Positions 24,895 through 32,689 of a DNA stretch of 64,000 nt are shown here, one piece after another. A model generated the notes under the pieces. The model made no database searches and had not been told where the DNA came from. It saw only the letters and a list, made by a program, of their open reading frames with translations. A program made the translations under genes and the position numbers. Origin of the DNA: Salinisphaera dokdonensis. Its GTDB lineage: Bacteria; Pseudomonadota; Gammaproteobacteria; Nevskiales; Salinisphaeraceae. Location of the stretch: positions 496,001 through 560,000 of the forward strand of contig NZ_APND01000001.1 in NCBI RefSeq assembly GCF_040361215.1. The letters run 5' to 3'. Each line of letters starts with the position of its first letter. The first letter of the stretch is position 1.

Positions 24895-25581
24895 TTACGA
24901 CGCCTTGTTCTGCGGGAACATGTGGCGCCGCGCGTCCTCGTCCATCTCGGTCTTGAACGCATGCTTCTGCTTGAGTTCACCGGCGCGCTGGGCGGCCGGA
25001 CGAGCGCTGATCTCGTCGAACAGGCGCTTGGCGTTCGGGAATTCGTCCCAGGCGTTTTCGCCCAGCACGAACGGCACCGGGCCGGCCCAGCCCCAGACCG
25101 CCATGTCGACGATGGTGTAGGTATCGCCGCACATGTATTTGCGGTCGGCCAGATGGGCGTCGATCAGGCCCCAGTGGCGCCGCGCCTCGAAGTCGTAGCG
25201 GTTGATCGCATAATCCAGCTTCTCCGGCGCAAAGTGCTTGAAGTGCACGGCCTGGCCGGCGTATGGACCGATCCCGGTGCCCACCAGCATCAACCACGAC
25301 AGCATCTCGGCGCGTACGACCGCGTTATCCTCGGGCAGGAACTGGCCGGTCTTGTCGGCGAGATAAAGCAGGATCGCGGTGCTGTCGAACACCGTCGCGC
25401 CGGTGTCGGTATCCACAATCGCGGGCGTCTTGGCGTTCGGATTGATCTTGAGATACTCAGGGTCGAACTGTTCGCCCTTGCGCGTATCCACCGGCATCAG
25501 CTCGTAGTCGAGGCCTGATTCCTCGAGGAACAGCGCAATCTTCGCGGGATTGGGAGATGGGTGATAATAGAATTTGATCAT
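24895..25581 (-). CDS. Glutathione S-transferase
   Basis: A 228-residue protein with an N-terminal thioredoxin-like GST domain (MIKFYYHPSPNPAKIALFLEESGLDYELMPVD, cis-Pro in KTPAIVD, glutathione contact FDSTAILLYLAD) and an all-helical C-terminal domain. The pattern resembles YghU/YfcG-type (nu-class) enzymes with a possible disulfide-bond reductase role, but the class is uncertain. GGAG lies six bases before the ATG. It is divergent from the b561-YceI gene across a region that contains a perfect 14-bp palindrome. Confidence 0.9.
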   Translation of the reverse strand: MIKFYYHPSPNPAKIALFLEESGLDYELMPVDTRKGEQFDPEYLKINPNAKTPAIVDTDTGATVFDSTAILLYLADKTGQFLPEDNAVVRAEMLSWLMLVGTGIGPYAGQAVHFKHFAPEKLDYAINRYDFEARRHWGLIDAHLADRKYMCGDTYTIVDMAVWGWAGPVPFVLGENAWDEFPNAKRLFDEISARPAAQRAGELKQKHAFKTEMDEDARRHMFPQNKAS

Positions 25582-25640
25582 TTGGCACTCCGGCTGGCCA
25601 AGTTGAATCGATTGGGCAAAAAAACCGTGTTCGACAATAC

Positions 25641-25654
25641 ATGAGTGATCACTC
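25641..25654. promoter_or_regulatory. Perfect 14-bp palindrome, candidate operator
   Basis: TGAGTGATCACTCA lies 60 bp upstream of the GST start and about 130 bp upstream of the b561-YceI start, in a divergent promoter region. Its shape suits a TetR-type dimer. No regulator gene is adjacent. Confidence 0.5.
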
Positions 25655-25782
25655 AACGCAAGCGCCGCCACCGATGATGGAATGCATTACCTCGCGCCCC
25701 GTTTAAGCATGCAATGCGCGCGCAACGGCTCAAAATGGGCGCATCATGCCCAACCCGGCGTCACTTGAACCGGGATCAGACC

Positions 25783-27063
25783 ATGTCCAGCTCCAGCCCG
25801 CGCTATACCGTTGTCGCCATTCTGCTGCACTGGATGATCGCCTTCGCGATCCTCGCCAATCTCGGCCTCGGCTGGTGGATGCACGGCGCTATCGAGCACA
25901 GCGCAACCCGCTCGACCGCGGTCGCCGTATTCCAGATCCACAAGTCGATCGGGCTGACGGTTCTGTTGCTGAGCGTTATACGTCTGGGCTGGCGACTCGG
26001 CCATCCGCCGCCCGCACTGCCGGGCGGAATGTCCGGCCTGGAGCGCTTCGGGGCACGGACCACGCATGGTCTGTTCTATGGCCTGATGATCGCGATACCG
26101 CTGAGCGGCTGGGTCTACGTCTCGACCCAATGGCGCGGCGACACGCCTTTGCAAGTCCCCACCCTCTGGTTCGGACTGTTCGAGGTGCCCCATCTGTTCG
26201 GCCTCGACCAGGCATCGAACGCCCTGCGCGAACAATGGGCGGGCTGGAGCTTCGATACCCACTGGGCCCTGGCCTGGAGCATGGCGGGGCTGCTCGCGCT
26301 GCATGTGGCGGCCGCGCTCAAGCATCAGTTCGTGAATCGCGACGGCGTGCTGGCCCGCATGATTCCGGCGCTCGCGCGGAATCCGGAACGCAGTCCGCAG
26401 CGCACCTTCGCATTCCGGATTGGCGGCGCGGCCATAGCGGCGACCGTCTTGGCGATCATCGCGCTGCTATGGCAGCCCGTACCGATACCCCGCGGGGAGC
26501 GCTCGACCGCCGCACCGCCAGCCACACCGGCCTCAACGTCCGGCGACTCTCCGACAGCCGAGGCCACGACCGATGCTTGGGTGCTGGATCGCGCAGCAAG
26601 CGCTATAGAATTCTCGGGCAGCCAGGGTGGTAGCGTATTCGAAGGCCGCTTCGAACGCTGGACCGTCGATATTAGTCTCGATCCCGAGAATATCGAGGAA
26701 GCCCGGATCGAGGCGCAAATAGAAACAGCGTCTGCGACCGACGGGAACACCCTGCACGATCGCACTCTGGCCGAGAGCGAATGGTTCGACCCGGACACGT
26801 ATCCGTACGCGCGCTATCGCAGCACCGAGATCGAGCCACTCGCCGAGGGCGGTTATCGAATCGCGGGCGTGCTCACCATCAAGAACAACGACATCCCCGT
26901 GCCGAGCCTGCGCCTGACGTTGAACGGCGACACCGCGACCATTCGTGGCCAAACCGTAGTCGACCGGGCCGCGGCGGATCTGGGCATGTCGTCCGATCCA
27001 GAAGGCGAATGGGTTTCACGACAGATCGAAGTCCACGTCAATGCAGTGCTAAGCCGGCCCTGA
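25783..27063 (+). CDS. Cytochrome b561 fused to a YceI-like domain
   Basis: A 426-residue two-domain protein. Residues 1-195 are a bacterial cytochrome b561 with four helices and candidate haem His residues (LLHW, QIHKSIG, HGLFYG and LALHVAAALKHQ). A further membrane helix lies at about 208-230, then a Pro/Thr/Ser-rich linker. Residues 265-426 match a YceI lipocalin-like barrel (WVLDRAASAIEFSGSQ, FEGRFERW, DTYPYARYRS, GVLTIKNN). YceI proteins bind isoprenoid lipids, and b561 moves electrons between quinol and periplasmic acceptors, so the fusion suggests membrane-quinone-linked redox coupled to lipid binding in the periplasm. The start follows GGGATCAG. Confidence 0.88.
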   Translation: MSSSSPRYTVVAILLHWMIAFAILANLGLGWWMHGAIEHSATRSTAVAVFQIHKSIGLTVLLLSVIRLGWRLGHPPPALPGGMSGLERFGARTTHGLFYGLMIAIPLSGWVYVSTQWRGDTPLQVPTLWFGLFEVPHLFGLDQASNALREQWAGWSFDTHWALAWSMAGLLALHVAAALKHQFVNRDGVLARMIPALARNPERSPQRTFAFRIGGAAIAATVLAIIALLWQPVPIPRGERSTAAPPATPASTSGDSPTAEATTDAWVLDRAASAIEFSGSQGGSVFEGRFERWTVDISLDPENIEEARIEAQIETASATDGNTLHDRTLAESEWFDPDTYPYARYRSTEIEPLAEGGYRIAGVLTIKNNDIPVPSLRLTLNGDTATIRGQTVVDRAAADLGMSSDPEGEWVSRQIEVHVNAVLSRP

Positions 27064-27164
27064 TCGAACGTTGAGCTATCGCGCTCAGCGATAGCCAGCA
27101 CTGGAACATATGACCGCACCGGGGTAGATTCGAAAGCACAACAAGAACGGCGTCAGGACAGACC

Positions 27165-27653
27165 ATGTTTCACCACAGGATCGTGACCACACTGGGCCTC
27201 GCGATAATGGGCAGCATGACTTGCACCGCACTGGCAGACGACCACGAAGGCGTCGAGGCGGATGCGTCTGCCATGACCCAGACCGAAGGCCAGGCTTCGA
27301 CCACCGGTGACGTCGTCACCTCGCTCGCCGACAAGTTCGCAGAACTCGACAGGAATGGCGACGGCCTGCTCAGCCAGACCGAAGCCGAGTCCGACCCGAC
27401 CGTCGGCGCCGCCTACGAATCGTTCGATACCACCGGCACGATCGAGGACAGCGCACAGAACGCGCGGCCCGGCGGTCTCACCGTGGAGCAGTTCGAAGCC
27501 GGCATGCAGGCCGCTGCAAGTAGCGGTGCGATCGGCCCACCCGTGTCCGGCGGCGAGACCTACAAGGTCTATCCCGACGGCACCATGGAACGGGTCAAGG
27601 GCACGGGCGTCGACGCGCAGGGCAAGCTGCAACCCGCACGACCAAACAAGTAG
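27165..27653 (+). CDS. Periplasmic EF-hand-containing protein
   Basis: A 162-residue protein with signal peptide MFHHRIVTTLGLAIMGSMTCTALA. It has one clear EF-hand loop, DRNGDGLLSQTEAE, and a weaker second acidic motif around TVEQFEAG. The C-terminus YKVYPDGTMERVKGTGVDAQGKL is hydrophilic. It probably binds Ca2+ in the periplasm; function unknown. It stands alone after the b561-YceI gene with a 100-bp gap. Confidence 0.72.
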   Translation: MFHHRIVTTLGLAIMGSMTCTALADDHEGVEADASAMTQTEGQASTTGDVVTSLADKFAELDRNGDGLLSQTEAESDPTVGAAYESFDTTGTIEDSAQNARPGGLTVEQFEAGMQAAASSGAIGPPVSGGETYKVYPDGTMERVKGTGVDAQGKLQPARPNK

Positions 27654-27742
27654 CCGCGCCGCCCGGCAGCGCGCCATGAAAGCGACGCGGGTCGTTTAAC
27701 GGCCCGCGCCGCGGTTCACAGCATCATCGTGGGCAACGCCGG

Positions 27743-28840
27743 CTAGTAGCCTTTAGCCTGTGCGAAACGTTCCGTGCAGAAGTTGGCATCGCCCAGCAGT
27801 TCGCTGGCCGCCCGTGCCCGCTTCATGAAGAAGCCGATATCGAACTCGTCGGTCATCCCCATGCCGCCATGCATCTGCACGCCTTCGGCTGCAGCCAGGC
27901 GAGCCGTATCTGCCGCGCGGGCCTTGGCTGCCAGGATCTGCTGGGTGGCGTCGGCTGCGCCGGCGTCGAACGCTGCCAGCGCCTGAAAGGCCATCGCTTC
28001 ACTGATCTCGATCTCCACCGACAGATGCGCCGCGCGATGCTGCAACGCCTGGAAAGCACCAATCCGCAGGCCGAACTGCTTGCGCTCGGTGAGATAGGTC
28101 AGCGTGCGCTCGAACACCGCACGCGACAGCCCCACCAGTTCCATTGCCAGCATCGCGCGGCCGGCGTTCAGTACGTCGTCGAACGCGTTGTCGTTCGCAT
28201 CGAGGCGTTGAGCCTTGGCGTTGTCGAAACGTACGTTGGCCATGCTGCGGGTATCGATGGATGTGACCGCATTGACCGTAACGCCCGAATCCGCGGCTTC
28301 GACGGCAAACAGAGCAGGCTTGCCGTCGTGCATGGCACTGACCACGAAAAGCCCTGCGTTCGGGCCATCGACAACGAGCGTCTTCTCGCCGCTGATCGTG
28401 ACGGCATCGCCCTCGGCATTGGCCTGGGTGGCGACGCGCTCGGGCCGGTGCTTGCCGGTCTCGTCGATCGCCAAGGCCACGATGAGACTGCCTTCGGCGA
28501 TGGGGCCCAGCCATTGTTTCTGCTGCTCGGCATGTCCCGCACGACCGATCGCGATCGCGCCGAGTACGGCGGTCGACAGAAACGGCGTCAACGCGAGCCG
28601 GCGGCCGGTCTCGCGTGCGACGAGCCCGGCACTGACCAGGCCGAAGTCCATGCCGCCATGCGCTTCGGGCACGAGAATGCCGGTGAGACCGGATTCGACC
28701 ATCGCCTGCCAGAGTGCGGTGTCGTAGTCGGCGTCATGGCGGCCGCCACGAATCGCGCGCAGGGTATCGACGCTGGCCTTGTCGGCGAATAGACGCTCGG
28801 AAAGGTCCGCGAGCATCTGCTGTTCTTCATTCAAAATCAT
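27743..28840 (-). CDS. Acyl-CoA dehydrogenase, second subunit-type
   Basis: A 365-residue flavoprotein of the acyl-CoA dehydrogenase fold. It has the N-terminal helical domain (NEEQQMLADLSERLF), a central beta domain, and a C-terminal segment GVQMHGGMGMTDEFDIGFFMKRARA typical of the family. It is shorter than the 395-residue enzyme encoded 12 bp upstream on the same strand. Adjacent unequal pairs of this kind commonly form alpha2beta2 heterotetramers in which one subunit supplies the catalytic Glu, as in steroid side-chain oxidation. The substrate is unknown. Confidence 0.88.
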   Translation of the reverse strand: MILNEEQQMLADLSERLFADKASVDTLRAIRGGRHDADYDTALWQAMVESGLTGILVPEAHGGMDFGLVSAGLVARETGRRLALTPFLSTAVLGAIAIGRAGHAEQQKQWLGPIAEGSLIVALAIDETGKHRPERVATQANAEGDAVTISGEKTLVVDGPNAGLFVVSAMHDGKPALFAVEAADSGVTVNAVTSIDTRSMANVRFDNAKAQRLDANDNAFDDVLNAGRAMLAMELVGLSRAVFERTLTYLTERKQFGLRIGAFQALQHRAAHLSVEIEISEAMAFQALAAFDAGAADATQQILAAKARAADTARLAAAEGVQMHGGMGMTDEFDIGFFMKRARAASELLGDANFCTERFAQAKGY

Positions 28841-28852
28841 TGGGATGCCTCG

Positions 28853-30040
28853 TTAACCTTTGGGGAGTTCGAGCACGGCCGAGGAGATGATGCCAAGCAT
28901 GATCTCCGAGGTGCCGCCTTCAATCGAGTTGCCTTTGGAACGCAACCATTCGCGGGCATAGCGCCCGCCGCCGGTCTGTTCACTCTCCCATTCCAGGCCG
29001 AGCCCGCCCATGGCATCCATCATCAGGTTGTAGCGACGCTTGTTCAGTTCGGTGCCGTAGTACTTGAGCATCGCCGAACGCGCGCCCACGCCCTCGCCGG
29101 CCTCGGCTTTGGCGCGGGTCTGTTCGACCAGAGCGCGAAACGCCATGGCATCGATTTCGAGACGCGCGATATCGGCGCGCAGCATCGGATCGTCCAGACG
29201 GCCCTGGTCATCGGCGCCCACCGCTTCGAGCGCCATCTGGGCCAGATCGCGGCCCTTGAGCAGGCCCGGCGGCTCGCCGCCGATGTTGTCGCGCTCATGG
29301 GTGAGCAGGTACTTGGCGATCGTCCAACCCTGATTCATCTCGCCGACGAGATTGGCGCGCGGCACGCGCACGTCGTCGAAGAAGGTTTCACAGAACGGCG
29401 ACTCGCCGGAAATGAGCTGGATCGGTCGGGTCGAAACGCCGGGTGTGTCCATGTCCAGGAGGATGAACGAGATGCCGGCCTGCTTCTTGGCGTCCGGATC
29501 GGTGCGGACCAGACAGAACATCTTGTCGGCGCGATCCGCGTAGGACGTCCAGATCTTGCGGCCGTTGACCACGAAGTTGTCGCCGTCGATCTCGGCCGAG
29601 GTCTTCAGGCTGGCCAGATCGGAGCCGGCGTTGGGCTCGGAATAACCCTGACACCAGCGGATCTCGCCGCGGGCGATCTCCGGCAGGTGTTCGCGTTTCT
29701 GTTCCTCGGAGCCGAACTTGAGCAACGCCGGGCCCAGCATCCAGAAACCGAAGTTGCTGACCGGGCTGCGGGCGTTGATGCGGTTCATTTCGGACTTGAA
29801 CACGTCGTGCTCGTCCGCGCTCATGCCGCCACCGCCATACTCTTTCGGCCAGGCCGGTGCGGTCCAGCCTTTTCCGACCATGCGGTCGAACCAGACCCGT
29901 TGAGCGTCCGACGAGAATTCCCACTTGCGTCCGCCCCAGACGTGTTCAGCATCCGATGCCAGGGGCTGGCGCATCTCCTCGGGACAATTGTCTTCCAGCC
30001 AGGTACGAACCTCGGCTCGGAACTCCTCCAAATCGCTCAT
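28853..30040 (-). CDS. Acyl-CoA dehydrogenase, catalytic-type subunit
   Basis: A 395-residue acyl-CoA dehydrogenase. Family marks are the FAD-binding WCQGYSEPNAGSDLASLKT stretch, GRKIWTSYADRADKMFCLVRTD, and the C-terminal NSIEGGTSEIMLGI containing the candidate catalytic Glu. It introduces a trans-2 double bond into an acyl-CoA and passes electrons to ETF. It is the first gene of a two-gene operon with the 365-residue homologue. It is divergent from the thioesterase gene across a region with a 14-bp palindrome (30134-30147) that also occurs upstream of the MDR reductase gene. Confidence 0.93.
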   Translation of the reverse strand: MSDLEEFRAEVRTWLEDNCPEEMRQPLASDAEHVWGGRKWEFSSDAQRVWFDRMVGKGWTAPAWPKEYGGGGMSADEHDVFKSEMNRINARSPVSNFGFWMLGPALLKFGSEEQKREHLPEIARGEIRWCQGYSEPNAGSDLASLKTSAEIDGDNFVVNGRKIWTSYADRADKMFCLVRTDPDAKKQAGISFILLDMDTPGVSTRPIQLISGESPFCETFFDDVRVPRANLVGEMNQGWTIAKYLLTHERDNIGGEPPGLLKGRDLAQMALEAVGADDQGRLDDPMLRADIARLEIDAMAFRALVEQTRAKAEAGEGVGARSAMLKYYGTELNKRRYNLMMDAMGGLGLEWESEQTGGGRYAREWLRSKGNSIEGGTSEIMLGIISSAVLELPKG

Positions 30041-30127
30041 GCATCACCTGCGTATTTTTATTTGTGAAATCGCGTTTCGACGGCGAGTATCTTTGGCTCG
30101 CGTGAGCGACGTCAAGCATATATCGCA

Positions 30128-30147
30128 CGAAATCGAACGATCGTTCG
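30128..30147. promoter_or_regulatory. Palindromic operator, copy 1
   Basis: CGAAATCGAACGATCGTTC at 30128-30146, with the perfect core palindrome CGAACGATCGTTCG at 30134-30147. It lies about 100 bp from the acyl-CoA dehydrogenase start and about 110 bp from the thioesterase start. The same 19 nt recur inverted at 31537-31555. Confidence 0.65.
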
Positions 30148-30254
30148 GCAACAACTCAGCCATCCGGAAGCATGCACTGACCACGCCGTCGCCTGAAAAT
30201 CCGTGGCAGGATGCGCACCGAATCAGCCGGCACACGGACGACAGGAGTAGCCCC

Positions 30255-31043
30255 ATGACGACCACCACGGCACAAAGTGTATTCATTCGTGAGGGCGAAA
30301 CCTTCGTGCCGACCGGCTTGTCGCGCGGCCCCTGGGACGAGAACGCGCAGCACGGTGGTGCACCGGCCGCGCTGCTGGCCCATGTCGCACAGCAGTCTGC
30401 CGGCGAGGAGTTCTTCCTCGCCCGGCTCACCTTCGAGCTGTCTCGCCCGGTGCCGATCGCAGCGCTCACCGTGCGTGCCGAAGCCAGCAAAGGCCGCACG
30501 GCACGGCGCGTCAATCTCACCCTCGAGCACAACGGCCAGACGATCGGCCGTGCAATCGCGCTCATGCTGCGTGAACAACCGGTCATGGTGCCGGCCGCGA
30601 CCGAACAACGGCTCGAACCCGCGCCCGGTCAATGCGACGAGCGCTTTGCGACGCCCGGCATGCCCAGTGGCGAGTTCTTTCATCACGAAACCATGGATAT
30701 CCGGGTGGCGCATGGCAGCACGCACGTCCCCGGACGCGCGGCGGCATGGCTTCGCCTGCGCTACCCGATGATCGACGGGGTCGAAACCACACCGACGATG
30801 CGCGCCGCAGCGGCCGCGGATTTCGGCAACGGGCTGAGCTGGGTTCTACCGTTCGACGAGTATCTGTTCACCAATACCGATCTGACTGTCTATCTTCATC
30901 GTGCGCCGATCGGCGAATGGATCGGCCTGGACGCCGAAACCATCGCGCAGCCGAATGGCGTAGGCCTGAGTACATCTACGCTGTATGACAGCGAAGGCCG
31001 GATCGGCGTAGCGCATCAGAATCTGCTGATCCGGGCCCGCTGA
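30255..31043 (+). CDS. Acyl-CoA thioesterase-like protein (double hot-dog)
   Basis: A 262-residue protein with two hot-dog halves. The first half holds RGPWDENAQHGGAPAALLAHVA (the first-helix motif of 4HBT_3-type thioesterases) and FLARLTFELSRPVPIAALTVRAEASKGRTARRV. The second has NTDLTVYLHRAPIGEWIGLDAET and the closing GLSTSTLYDSEGRIGVAHQNLLIR. It should cleave or handle acyl-CoA in the cytoplasm, matching its acyl-CoA dehydrogenase neighbours. GGAG precedes the ATG. Confidence 0.88.
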   Translation: MTTTTAQSVFIREGETFVPTGLSRGPWDENAQHGGAPAALLAHVAQQSAGEEFFLARLTFELSRPVPIAALTVRAEASKGRTARRVNLTLEHNGQTIGRAIALMLREQPVMVPAATEQRLEPAPGQCDERFATPGMPSGEFFHHETMDIRVAHGSTHVPGRAAAWLRLRYPMIDGVETTPTMRAAAAADFGNGLSWVLPFDEYLFTNTDLTVYLHRAPIGEWIGLDAETIAQPNGVGLSTSTLYDSEGRIGVAHQNLLIRAR

Positions 31044-31070
31044 CTTCAGCTTGGACCGCCACTCGGCACG

Positions 31071-31442
31071 TCAGGCCACTCTGCGACGCCGCCGATAGAG
31101 CACGATCGCGTATATCGCGAGATTGAACCCAATCACCAAGACGCCCAGCGCGACTTGTCCGGAACGCGTGAGCGCTTCCGGGTAGATCAACGGCACTAGA
31201 TAGTGGTCGATGAAACTGCCGTTGTAGCCCTGCTCGCCCGCAGCTCTTCTTAGCTGCTGCTCCAGCGGCGTGAGCGGACAGATCCGCCCGGCCAGCGATA
31301 CATAGACGCCCCAGCACAACGCCGGCAGATGCAGCGCCGCAATCCACGCACGCCAGGCGACCGCCACCGCGCCGAGCGCGACCCACAGGATGAAGCACAG
31401 ATGCACGACCAGGACCGCGTCGGCTGCCAGTGCATGAATCAT
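31071..31442 (-). CDS. DUF2784 membrane protein
   Basis: A 123-residue integral membrane protein with about four helices. It starts MIHALAADAVLVVHLCFILWVALGAV, the DUF2784 opening. ICPLTPLEQQLRR and the later FIDHYLVPLIYP are the conserved loops of the family. Function unknown. A GGAGACGGG site precedes the ATG. It converges on the thioesterase gene and is divergent from the MDR reductase gene, with the second operator copy between them. Confidence 0.88.
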   Translation of the reverse strand: MIHALAADAVLVVHLCFILWVALGAVAVAWRAWIAALHLPALCWGVYVSLAGRICPLTPLEQQLRRAAGEQGYNGSFIDHYLVPLIYPEALTRSGQVALGVLVIGFNLAIYAIVLYRRRRRVA

Positions 31443-31536
31443 CACCCGTCTCCCTGTTCGCTTGTCATGAGCTATCGCGGCACCGCGCCAGCGTAGCGTG
31501 ATCTCGCGACGACCATAACGGGCGTCGCGCCACGGT

Positions 31537-31555
31537 GAACGATCGTTCGATTTCG
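31537..31555. promoter_or_regulatory. Palindromic operator, copy 2
   Basis: GAACGATCGTTCGATTTCG is the exact reverse complement of the 19 nt at 30128-30146. It ends 2 bp before a plausible promoter for the MDR gene (TTGCCG at 31557-31562, 17-bp spacer, TAAGGT at 31580-31585), so a bound repressor would hinder RNA polymerase. Confidence 0.65.
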
Positions 31556-31621
31556 CTTGCCGTGCCCCGCCGGAGCTTCTAAGGTGCTCCCACGAAATAC
31601 CGTTCAACAAGGCGTATTGCC

Positions 31622-32629
31622 ATGAGCCAAGCAGATCAGAATCGCCAGTTCCGTCTGGCCAAGCGTCCCGAGGGACTTCCCAAGACGAGCGACTGGGACT
31701 TCGTCACCGAAGCCGTCGCTGACCCCGGCGCCGACGAGATCCTGGTGGCCGTCGAATATATTTCGCTGGACCCGGCGATGCGCGGCTGGATGAATGCCGG
31801 TCGTTCGTACATCAAGCCCGTCGAGATCGGTGAAGTGATGCGCGCAGGCACCGTCGGCACGGTGCTGAAATCCAACCACTCGGATTTCGCCGAGGGCGAC
31901 AAGGTCAGCGGCAACTTCGGCGTGCAGACCCATGCGGTCGTCGCCGGCAAGGAAGCGCGCAAGGTGGATACGTCCATCGCGCCGCTGCCCTCGTATCTGG
32001 GCGTGCTGGGCATGCCGGGCATGACGGCCTATTTCGGCCTGCTCGACGTAGGTGGCGCAAAGGACGGCGACACGGTCGTCGTATCGGCCGCGTCGGGCGC
32101 GGTCGGCGCGTTGGTCGGCCAGATCGCCAAGCTCAAAGGCTGCCGGGTGGTCGGCATCGCCGGCGGCGCAGAGAAATGCAGCTATGTCGTCGACGAGCTC
32201 GGCTTCGACGCCGCCATCGATTACAAGAACGAAAGCGTCTACAAGGGCATGAAGCAGCACTGCCCGGACGGCATCGACGTGTTCTTCGACAACGTCGGCG
32301 GCGAGATCCTGGATTCCGCGCTCGCCAATCTCGCCTTCAAGGGTCGCGTGGTGATCTGCGGCGCCATCTCGCAGTACAACGCCACCGAGGGCATGTACGC
32401 GCCCAAGAACTACATGTCGCTGCTGGTCAACCGGGCCCGCATGGAAGGCTTCGTGGTCTTCGACTACGCCAGCCGCTATGGCGAGGGCGCCCAGGCGATG
32501 GCCGGCTGGTTGAGCGACGGCAAGCTCAAGCACAAGGAAGACATCGTGGAAGGCTTCGAGAATTTTCCCGATACGCTGCTGAAACTGTTCAACGGCAGCA
32601 ATTTCGGCAAGCTCGTGCTCAAGGTCTAG
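31622..32629 (+). CDS. MDR-family NADP-dependent oxidoreductase (CurA/LTB4DH-like)
   Basis: A 335-residue zinc-independent medium-chain reductase of the leukotriene-B4-dehydrogenase/CurA type. Typical stretches are WDFVTEAVADPGADEILVAVEYISLDPAMRGWM at the start, AASGAVGALVGQIAKLKGCRVVGIAGG (the Rossmann glycine motif), VFFDNVGGEILD and CGAISQYN. It should reduce alpha,beta-unsaturated ketones, aldehydes or acyl chains with NADPH. Because it shares an operator with the acyl-CoA dehydrogenase region, a role in the same lipid or ketone pathway is likely. Confidence 0.93.
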   Translation: MSQADQNRQFRLAKRPEGLPKTSDWDFVTEAVADPGADEILVAVEYISLDPAMRGWMNAGRSYIKPVEIGEVMRAGTVGTVLKSNHSDFAEGDKVSGNFGVQTHAVVAGKEARKVDTSIAPLPSYLGVLGMPGMTAYFGLLDVGGAKDGDTVVVSAASGAVGALVGQIAKLKGCRVVGIAGGAEKCSYVVDELGFDAAIDYKNESVYKGMKQHCPDGIDVFFDNVGGEILDSALANLAFKGRVVICGAISQYNATEGMYAPKNYMSLLVNRARMEGFVVFDYASRYGEGAQAMAGWLSDGKLKHKEDIVEGFENFPDTLLKLFNGSNFGKLVLKV

Positions 32630-32689
32630 CGCTAGCCAACGACGGGCACGGCCTCCTCCAGGCCGCGCCGGTCACCTTTTAGCGCTGGA

